Notes under the pieces: model-generated
Told to the model about the DNA's origin: nothing
The model's database searches: none
What the model saw: the letters and a program-made list of their open reading frames with translations, nothing else
Position numbers and translations under genes: made by a program
Shown: positions 57,961 through 64,000 of the stretch, in pieces
Numbering within the stretch: the first letter of the stretch is position 1
Layout of the letters: each line of letters begins with the position of its first letter
Assembly: GCF_000377665.1 (NCBI RefSeq)
Contig: NZ_KB898646.1
Location: 372,001 to 436,000 of the forward strand
Direction of reading: 5' to 3'
DNA: 64,000 nt
From: Vreelandella zhanjiangensis DSM 21076
GTDB lineage: Bacteria; Pseudomonadota; Gammaproteobacteria; Pseudomonadales; Halomonadaceae

Positions 57961-58509
57961 ATGTTGACCTCACAACTCCCCAGCCGGGTTGAGCCTTATA
58001 AGCTTGCAGCCCGCCACGAACGACTAGAAGGCTTAGTGGCACTTACTAAGCTGCCACGACTTGCCGAAGAGGCAGGTGACCAAACAGGCGACTGTCATGT
58101 TGTCCTGGAATTTGGTGTGGATGCCCAAGGTCGTCGTGAAATTCGTGGCCATTTGCAAGCGACGCTGGCATTGCCCTGTCGTCGCTGCCTGGTGCCGCTA
58201 AGTCAAGACGTGTCCAGTGACTTCCTGCTTGGAATGATTACTGACGAAGCCTTGGCCGCCGAGCTGCCTGCCAGCCATGAGCCGGTGCTGGTGGAAAATG
58301 AACAGCTGGATCTACTGACGGTTGTTGAGGATGAACTTATCCTCAGCTTGCCGCAGGTGGTCTATCACGAGGAGACTGAATGTCATGTCTCGGCGGAGCA
58401 GCTGGTCAGCAAAACAGGCGGCGAGGCGGAAGAAGCGGCGCCCGCCACGAACCCTTTCGCGGTGCTCAATGTCTTGAAAAGCAAAGACGCCTTGAAGGGC
58501 AAAAAGTAA
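57961..58509 (+). CDS. yceD: YceD/DUF177 family protein
   Basis: Conserved protein encoded just upstream of rpmF; in other bacteria DUF177 is linked to 23S rRNA accumulation. ATG at 57961 gives 182 residues (E. coli 173) and aligns with the E. coli start; an earlier ATG at 57901 would lie upstream of the promoter. Zinc-like pair LPCRRC near 78-83; acidic middle with LLTVVEDELILSLP near 119-132; the C-terminus has the NPFAVLNVLK family ending. No ribosome site is present because the transcript is predicted to be nearly leaderless. Confidence 0.93.
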   Translation: MLTSQLPSRVEPYKLAARHERLEGLVALTKLPRLAEEAGDQTGDCHVVLEFGVDAQGRREIRGHLQATLALPCRRCLVPLSQDVSSDFLLGMITDEALAAELPASHEPVLVENEQLDLLTVVEDELILSLPQVVYHEETECHVSAEQLVSKTGGEAEEAAPATNPFAVLNVLKSKDALKGKK

Positions 58510-58545
58510 GCACCACTTACCCTATATACCTTGGAGTAAACACCC

Positions 58546-58716
58546 ATGGCAGTTCAAAAGAACCGTAAAACTCGTTCCAAGCGCGGCATGCGTCGTAGCC
58601 ACGATGCGCTGACCGCTCCGACACTGTCTCAGGACAAAGAAACCGGTACTAAGCACCTGCGTCACCACGTAGCTGCCGATGGTTTCTACCGTGGTCGTAA
58701 GGTGGTTGAGGTATAA
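58546..58716 (+). CDS. rpmF: 50S ribosomal protein L32
   Basis: Small-subunit-sized ribosomal protein of the large subunit, 56 residues: [20 protein letters not shown] at the start, then [15 protein letters not shown] and [10 protein letters not shown] at the end. TTGGAG lies 10 bases upstream of ATG 58546. Between yceD and plsX as in most proteobacteria. The family form without zinc cysteines. Confidence 0.97.
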   Translation: MAVQKNRKTRSKRGMRRSHDALTAPTLSQDKETGTKHLRHHVAADGFYRGRKVVEV

Positions 58717-58759
58717 GCCTTAACTGTCCGGTAAAGCGGCCAAATAGAGTGGGTGCCCC

Positions 58760-59779
58760 GTGCGCCTAGCGATTGATGTGATGGGGGGCGACCAAGGCCC
58801 TCGTGCCGTTATCGAAGGCTCTGCAAGAGCAGTGATGGAACATCCTGATCTTGAGCTGACTCTTTTTGGCCCGCGTCAGCAAGTGATTGCTGAGCTTTCA
58901 CGCTTGCCGCAGCCTCTGGCTGCGGCAACGTCACGTTTAGTGGCAAGCGATGCGCCGTTAAGTATTTCCCAGACATCCAGTGCTGCCTGGGCGCTTCGCC
59001 ATGGCCAAGCGAGCAGTATGGCCTGTATGCTAAGAAGTCTTAGCCTTGGTGAGGCCGATGCCGGTGTCAGTGCGGGTAATACAGGCGCGTTAGTAGCTCT
59101 TGCTCGACGCGAGCTGGGCACGCTTCCTGGAATTTCCCGGCCTGCAATCAGTACCGCGATTCCAGCGCGCCATGGCCGCCGCTGCTATCTGTTGGATCTA
59201 GGGGCTAACGTGGATTCGCCGGCGCACCGTCTGGTTGATTTTGCGGTAATGGGGGCTGCAATGGCGCAGTGCGTCGATGACGTAAGGCTGCCCCGCGTCG
59301 CGTTGCTCAATGTGGGTGCGGAAGCGACTAAGGGGAGTGCCAGCGTGCGTGAGGCCGACAGGCTCTTACGTGAGTACCCTGACGCCACGGCCTTTACCTA
59401 TCAAGGGTATGCCGAGGGTGGTGATCTGTTTGATGGTGAGCTTGATGTGGTTGTCTGTGATGGTTTTGTAGGCAATGCGGTGCTTAAAGCGAGCGAAGGT
59501 TTGACCCGTATGCTGGTAGAGCGTGTACAGATGGCGTTTGAATCACGCCTGAGTGGACGTCTGGCAAGCCTACTGGCCAAGCCTGTGCTCAGATACCTGA
59601 AGCAGGAATTAAATCCTGTGCGTTACAACGGGGCAAGTTTGCTCGGCCTGAAAGGTATCGTGGTGAAAAGCCATGGTGGTACCCAGGCGGATGGTTTCTA
59701 CTATGCTATCCAGCGTGCGCTAAGCGAGGTGGAGCATAATCTGCCCGCGCGAATCGCCGGCCGCTGGGAGCATCGCTAA
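58760..59779 (+). CDS. plsX: Phosphate acyltransferase PlsX
   Basis: Converts acyl-ACP to acyl-phosphate for phosphatidic acid synthesis. GTG at 58760, [14 protein letters not shown] at the start; 339 residues. [16 protein letters not shown] near 95-110, [10 protein letters not shown] near 146-155, [19 protein letters not shown] near 231-249 and [11 protein letters not shown] near 296-306. The ribosome site is weak, so it is probably cotranslated from the yceD promoter. The usual next gene, fabH, is absent. Confidence 0.96.
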   Translation: MRLAIDVMGGDQGPRAVIEGSARAVMEHPDLELTLFGPRQQVIAELSRLPQPLAAATSRLVASDAPLSISQTSSAAWALRHGQASSMACMLRSLSLGEADAGVSAGNTGALVALARRELGTLPGISRPAISTAIPARHGRRCYLLDLGANVDSPAHRLVDFAVMGAAMAQCVDDVRLPRVALLNVGAEATKGSASVREADRLLREYPDATAFTYQGYAEGGDLFDGELDVVVCDGFVGNAVLKASEGLTRMLVERVQMAFESRLSGRLASLLAKPVLRYLKQELNPVRYNGASLLGLKGIVVKSHGGTQADGFYYAIQRALSEVEHNLPARIAGRWEHR

Positions 59780-59970
59780 TGGCGCAGGTGTGAAGCGTAT
59801 TGGATCTAGGTGCCCGATAACTGAACGTAGGCATCAGAGTAGGGATGTTACTCGACGAGATAATAAAACGTTAGAACGTATTTTGCGGGTTATAGGTAGC
59901 AGCAGGATGTGCCCGTAACCGCGCCTATCGCTCAAATGAGCAAATGCCTACAAGAGCAAAGGTGAACGAC

Positions 59971-60930
59971 ATGTCTCAACCCCTTGCCCTCATTTTTCCC
60001 GGGCAGGGCTCTCAGCAGCTTGGAATGCTGCGAGAGCTAGCCGAGCGCTACAGTGTGGTGGGAACAACATTTGAGGAAGCTTCGGACGCACTCGGGTACG
60101 ACTTGTGGAAAGTCGTCCAGGAGGGCCCCGAGGCAACGCTAAACGCAACTGCCTGTACGCAGCCTGCGCTGCTTTCTGCTAGTGTTGCGATTTGGCGGGT
60201 GTGGCAGGAGCTTGAAGGGCCTCGGCCTACTGTCATGGCCGGGCATAGCCTGGGCGAATATAGCGCCATGGTGTGTGCGGGCGTGATGGGCTTTGCTGAA
60301 GGTGTTCAGCTGGTTCGCTTGCGTGGCGAAGCCATGCAGGACGCCGTCCCTGTCGGCGAAGGTGGTATGGCGGCCATTTTGGGGCTTGCTGATGATGCGG
60401 TAGAAGCAGCTTGTGCCCATGCTGCACAGGGCGATATTGTTTCCGCTGTTAATTATAATTCGCCTGGTCAGGTCGTCATTGCCGGTAGTAAGGCGGCCGT
60501 TGAGCGTGCCATTGTGGCCTGCCAGGAAGCGGGCGCTAAGCGCGCGATGGCGCTACCGGTTTCAGTGCCGTCTCATTGTGAGTTGATGCGCCCGGCGGCC
60601 GAGCGGTTGGCGGAGGCTATGCAAAGCGTTGAGTTTCGTGCACCGCGCTATACTGTCGTGCAAAATGTCGATGCGAAGGCGCATGCTGATATTGATACAC
60701 TGCGCACACGGCTGATTGAGCAGCTCTACCAGCCGGTTCGTTGGTCATCATGTGTTGAAACCATGGTGGCTCAGTCTGTTAATGTGTTTATCGAGTGTGG
60801 GCCTGGTAAAGTGTTAACCGGGCTAAATAAACGCATCGCCCGCGGAGCCAAAGGCTTGGCGGTAAATGACCCGGATAGTTTGGATTCAGCGCTTGAGTTG
60901 GCTCGTGAAGCACAGGCTAACGGTGCTTAA
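59971..60930 (+). CDS. fabD: Malonyl-CoA:ACP transacylase
   Basis: Loads malonyl onto ACP. ATG at 59971 after AAAGGTG; 319 residues. Nucleophile Ser93 in GHSLGE; PGQGSQ near 10-15; QDAVPVGEGGMAAILG near 118-133; histidine in SVPSHCELM near 202. It follows plsX after a 191-base gap that holds no fabH and no evident terminator. Confidence 0.96.
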   Translation: MSQPLALIFPGQGSQQLGMLRELAERYSVVGTTFEEASDALGYDLWKVVQEGPEATLNATACTQPALLSASVAIWRVWQELEGPRPTVMAGHSLGEYSAMVCAGVMGFAEGVQLVRLRGEAMQDAVPVGEGGMAAILGLADDAVEAACAHAAQGDIVSAVNYNSPGQVVIAGSKAAVERAIVACQEAGAKRAMALPVSVPSHCELMRPAAERLAEAMQSVEFRAPRYTVVQNVDAKAHADIDTLRTRLIEQLYQPVRWSSCVETMVAQSVNVFIECGPGKVLTGLNKRIARGAKGLAVNDPDSLDSALELAREAQANGA

Positions 60931-61000
60931 TACGCCGCAATTTTTCGCTATCCTTGCTTTTTTGAGTAATTAAAAAGCAAATAGTTAAAGGCTAAACGTT

Positions 61001-61744
61001 ATGACGCAAGAACGCAGGGTTGCGCTTGTTACTGGTGCCAGTCGTGGTATTGGTCGGGCGATCGCTCATGAGCTGGGTCGCCAGGGCCGTATAGTGATTG
61101 GTACCGCGACCAGCGAGGCCGGCGCCCAAAAAATTGATGCTGATTTAAAGCAAAACGGCATTGAAGGCGCTGGTGTTTGTCTGAATGTGACAGACCAGGC
61201 GAGCATTGATACAGTGCTCAAAGATATTGCCGAGCGTTTTGAAGCGCCGACGATTCTGGTCAACAATGCAGGAATCACTCGCGATAACCTACTGATGCGC
61301 ATGAAAGAGGATGAGTGGGATTCGGTAATGGATACCAATCTTAAATCCGTCTATCGTGTAAGCAAGGCCTGTTTGCGCGGTATGACCAAAGCACGGTTTG
61401 GGCGTATTGTGTCGATCAGTTCGGTAGTGGCAACCATGGGTAACCTGGGCCAGACTAACTATGCCGCTGCGAAAGCAGGTATGGAAGGCTTTAGCCGTGC
61501 GTTGGCTCGTGAGGTGGCTTCACGTGCGATTACCGTTAACGCGGTAGCGCCAGGCTTTATTGCTACCGATATGACCGAAGCGTTGCCAGAAGCTCAGCAT
61601 GAAATGCTGTTAAAACAGATTCCGCTGGCCCGCTTAGGCGGTCCAGAAGAAATAGCCGCCGCAGTAGGGTTTCTTACCAGTGATGCTGCAGGATACATCA
61701 CCGGTGAGACGCTACATGTGAACGGCGGCATGAATATGCGTTGA
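61001..61744 (+). CDS. fabG: 3-oxoacyl-[ACP] reductase
   Basis: NADPH-dependent short-chain dehydrogenase of fatty acid elongation. 247 residues. TGASRGIG at 11-18, NNAG near 88-91, catalytic Ser in SISSVVA near 138-144 and YAAAK near 153-157. AAAGG upstream of the ATG. Followed by acpP after 124 bases. Confidence 0.97.
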   Translation: MTQERRVALVTGASRGIGRAIAHELGRQGRIVIGTATSEAGAQKIDADLKQNGIEGAGVCLNVTDQASIDTVLKDIAERFEAPTILVNNAGITRDNLLMRMKEDEWDSVMDTNLKSVYRVSKACLRGMTKARFGRIVSISSVVATMGNLGQTNYAAAKAGMEGFSRALAREVASRAITVNAVAPGFIATDMTEALPEAQHEMLLKQIPLARLGGPEEIAAAVGFLTSDAAGYITGETLHVNGGMNMR

Positions 61745-61868
61745 TGGCCTTAGGCTTAGCGGTTGCTTCTGCCTAAGGGCGTCTATAAACTACCCCGCAG
61801 CTTTTGGCTTGCGGTTTCCAAATAGCTGGTTATCAAAAACGGCTAATGTGAACGACTGGAGTACGTTA

Positions 61869-62102
61869 ATGAGTACTATTGAAGAGCGCGTTAAGAAAGT
61901 TGTAGCAGAGCGCCTGAACGTTAAAGAAGAAGACATCCAGAACAGCTCTTCTTTCACTGAAGATCTGGGTGCTGACTCGCTTGACACTGTTGAGCTGGTA
62001 ATGGCTTTGGAAGAGGAATTCGATACTGAAATTCCTGACGAAGAAGCTGAAAAAATTACCACTGTTCAGGAAGCCATCGACTACGTAAACGCCCACCAGT
62101 AA
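61869..62102 (+). CDS. acpP: Acyl carrier protein
   Basis: Carries acyl chains through fatty acid synthesis. ATG at 61869 with GGAG upstream; 77 residues, [16 protein letters not shown] start as in E. coli. Phosphopantetheine site Ser37 in [10 protein letters not shown]. Highly acidic. Followed by a strong terminator. Confidence 0.99.
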   Translation: MSTIEERVKKVVAERLNVKEEDIQNSSSFTEDLGADSLDTVELVMALEEEFDTEIPDEEAEKITTVQEAIDYVNAHQ

Positions 62103-62149
62103 GGGCAAGTTGATGCAGCAAACGAGGGTGTGGTGCTAGCACCCCCCTT

Positions 62150-62180
62150 AAAAGCCGCCCTTTTAAAGGGCGGCTTTTTT
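62150..62180 (+). terminator. Intrinsic terminator of acpP
   Basis: 11-bp stem AAAAGCCGCCC (62150-62160) with its complement (62168-62178), seven-base loop, T6. Confidence 0.93.
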
Positions 62181-62196
62181 GCTTTGTACTTCACCG

Positions 62197-62225
62197 TGAA
62201 CATAACGTTCAATCTCCGTTATACT
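62197..62225 (+). promoter_or_regulatory. Candidate fabF promoter
   Basis: TGAACA (62197-62202), exact 17-base spacer, TATACT (62220-62225), between the acpP terminator and fabF. Confidence 0.55.
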
Positions 62226-62293
62226 AGTCACCTAATTTCTGCTGAAAATGACCCGGATGGGTCGAGTCACCATGGATGCCTGGAGGAAAGCTA

Positions 62294-63532
62294 ATGGCGC
62301 GAAGAAGGGTAGTGGTAACTGGGTTAGGCCTGGTGACCCCAGTGGGCAATAGCGTGGATGAAACGTGGGCGAATATTACTGCCGGTAAAAGCGGTATCGC
62401 GCCCATTGAGCACTTTGATACAAGTAGCTTCAATACACGCTTTGGTGGTTCGGTTAAGAATTTTGATATCAGCCCTTACCTGAACCCCAAAGAAGCCCGC
62501 AAGATGGACCTGTTCATTCAGTACGGCATGGCGGCTGGCGCTCAGGCAATACAGGATGCTGGCATTACCTGTACAGAAGAGAATGCCCCGCGTATCGGGG
62601 TGGCTATGGGGTCGGGTATCGGTGGCCTGCCCATGATCGAGCATAATCACAATGCGCTTAATAAGGGCGGCGCTCGCCGCGTATCACCTTTTTTCGTGCC
62701 TGGCTCCATCATCAACATGATCTCGGGCAATCTGGCGATTCAGCATGGCTTTCAAGGCCCTAATATCGCCATTACGACTGCGTGTACCAGCGGCACGCAC
62801 AATATTGGCTATAGCGCGCGTACCATCGCCTATGGTGATGCAGATGTCATGATCTGTGGCGGTGCTGAAATGGCGACTACACCGCTTGGCCTGGGAGGTT
62901 TCTCGGCCGCCCGAGCGCTTTCAACGCGTAATGATGACCCTGAAGCGGCAAGCCGCCCGTGGGATAAAGATCGCGACGGTTTTGTACTTTCTGATGGTGC
63001 CGGTGTGCTGGTGCTTGAAGAGTACGAGCATGCTAAAGCGCGGGGCGCGAATATCTACGCCGAACTTGTCGGGTTTGGCATGAGTGATGATGCCTATCAC
63101 ATGACGGCACCGCCTGAAGATGGTCGCGGGGCTGCGCTTTCCATGAGCAATGCGATTAAAGATGCTCAAATGGATCCTTCCGAGGTGCATTATATCAATG
63201 CTCATGGAACCTCCACGGCAGCGGGCGATCTGGCCGAAAGCCGGGCTGTTGAGCGGGTGATGGGCAGCGCTGCTCAGGGTGTGGCGGTAAGCTCCACCAA
63301 ATCCATGATTGGGCATCTTTTGGGGGCTGCTGGCGCTGTTGAAGCGGTATTCAGCATTCTGGCCATTCGTGATCAGGTAGCACCGCCCACAATTAACCTG
63401 GATAACCCCCAGGAAGGCTGCAACCTGGACTATGTACCGCACACTGCGCGTAACATGCGTATTGATGTTGCGTTATCCAATTCGTTTGGGTTTGGCGGCA
63501 CCAACGGTTCGCTGTTGTTTAAAAAGGTATAA
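62294..63532 (+). CDS. fabF: 3-oxoacyl-[ACP] synthase II
   Basis: Condensing enzyme that elongates acyl-ACP. ATG at 62294 with GGAGGAAAG upstream; 412 residues (E. coli 413). Cys164 in [10 protein letters not shown], His in [11 protein letters not shown] near 303, His in [11 protein letters not shown] near 340: the Cys-His-His set. Separated from acpP by a terminator and its own promoter. pabC follows after 6 bases. Confidence 0.97.
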   Translation: MARRRVVVTGLGLVTPVGNSVDETWANITAGKSGIAPIEHFDTSSFNTRFGGSVKNFDISPYLNPKEARKMDLFIQYGMAAGAQAIQDAGITCTEENAPRIGVAMGSGIGGLPMIEHNHNALNKGGARRVSPFFVPGSIINMISGNLAIQHGFQGPNIAITTACTSGTHNIGYSARTIAYGDADVMICGGAEMATTPLGLGGFSAARALSTRNDDPEAASRPWDKDRDGFVLSDGAGVLVLEEYEHAKARGANIYAELVGFGMSDDAYHMTAPPEDGRGAALSMSNAIKDAQMDPSEVHYINAHGTSTAAGDLAESRAVERVMGSAAQGVAVSSTKSMIGHLLGAAGAVEAVFSILAIRDQVAPPTINLDNPQEGCNLDYVPHTARNMRIDVALSNSFGFGGTNGSLLFKKV

Positions 63533-63538
63533 CGCAAG

Positions 63539-64000
63539 ATGACCCTGCCTCAGGTGCCGTTTGATGACCGCGGACTGGCGTATGGGGATGGCGTGTTCGA
63601 AACGGTGCTACTGCGTCACGGCGAGCCGGTGCTTTGGCCGTATCACATAGCACGGCTGGTGCGTGGATGTCAGTGTCTGGGTATCCCCACTCCCTGCCAG
63701 GCGGCGATCGAAGCCACTTGGCAGGGCAAGGCCACGGCACCGCTTGAAGTATTAAAACTGATCGTCACCCGGGGAAGCGGTGGAAGAGGGTATGCGCTAC
63801 CCGATCCCCCAGCGCCCCGTTTACTAAGCCAGCGGACTGTGTTTGCTCCAATGGTTGAGCGCTGGGAAAATGGGGTAACGGTGCGTGTGTGCCGTTTACG
63901 CCTGGGGCATCAACCTGCCTTAGCCGGTATCAAGCATTTAAATCGGCTTGAAAATGTAATGGCGCGTCAGGAATGGCGCGATGCCATGATTGCCGAAGGT
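63539..64000 (+). CDS. pabC: Aminodeoxychorismate lyase PabC (3' end outside window)
   Basis: PLP enzyme releasing p-aminobenzoate for folate synthesis. ATG at 63539 gives 154 codons before the window ends without a stop. Class IV aminotransferase features: FDDRGLAYGDGVFET near 8-22, LIVTRGSGGRGYALP near 79-93, and the PLP lysine Lys132 in GIKHLNRLENV. Next to fabF, the same order as in many gammaproteobacteria. Confidence 0.93.
   Translation, partial: MTLPQVPFDDRGLAYGDGVFETVLLRHGEPVLWPYHIARLVRGCQCLGIPTPCQAAIEATWQGKATAPLEVLKLIVTRGSGGRGYALPDPPAPRLLSQRTVFAPMVERWENGVTVRVCRLRLGHQPALAGIKHLNRLENVMARQEWRDAMIAEG

Overview
The window is a chromosomal housekeeping segment of a gammaproteobacterium. 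Gene order (algW/degS, nif3, yhcB, zapE, rplM-rpsI, petABC, sspAB, dolP, diaA, yraN, lpoA, rsmI, rnpB, the dcw cluster, lpxC, dciA, secA, argJ, mutT) resembles the matching stretch of Pseudomonas. The later blocks (lolC-lolD, comEC, msbA-lpxK-ycaR-kdsB-murB, then rne, rluC, sppA, maf, yceD-rpmF-plsX and fab genes) resemble another Pseudomonas region. Moderate GC, many GTG starts and long acidic tails fit a Halomonas-type bacterium (Halomonadaceae); the genus is inference. I saw no mobile element, CRISPR array, tRNA or rRNA.

Layout: 1-2.7 kb, periplasmic protease of the sigma-E pathway (truncated by the window edge), a Nif3 protein and YhcB. 2.8-9.2 kb, ZapE, ribosomal proteins L13/S9, cytochrome bc1 complex and SspA/SspB. 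9.2-13.8 kb, envelope lipoproteins DolP and LpoA, DiaA, YraN, RsmI and RNase P RNA. 13.8-31.5 kb, an almost uninterrupted division and cell-wall cluster, rsmH-ftsL-ftsI-murE-murF-mraY-murD-ftsW-murG-murC-ddl-ftsQ // ftsA-ftsZ, then lpxC; mraZ is absent. 31.6-35.4 kb, dciA, a small basic ORF with a signal-like N-terminus, and secA. 35.4-39.9 kb, argJ, a MutT/ThiE-like fusion and the agmatine-to-putrescine pair aguA-aguB. 40.0-50.3 kb, lipoprotein export (single permease plus LolD), DUF2062, a frameshifted comEC, msbA, lpxK, trm112-like, kdsB, a low-molecular-weight phosphatase and murB. 50.4-54.4 kb, RNase E with a long disordered acidic tail and an unusually long leader. 54.4-64 kb, rluC, HAD phosphatase, sppA, maf, yceD-rpmF-plsX, fabD-fabG-acpP-fabF and the start of pabC.

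Functionally the window joins peptidoglycan precursor synthesis, septum assembly, lipid A/KDO supply, fatty acid synthesis and secretion with their regulators. The most interesting unexplained item is the small ORF directly upstream of secA (32211-32573): it has a signal-peptide-like segment, a strongly basic body, and an Arg-Gly-Pro-Pro motif six residues before its stop, the architecture of SecM/RAPP-type translation-arrest peptides. Other notable items are the comEC frameshift at a T5 run, a near-leaderless yceD mRNA predicted from a strong promoter, short tandem repeats beside terminators, a possibly one-permease Lol exporter, and a 308-bp non-coding break between ftsQ and ftsA.
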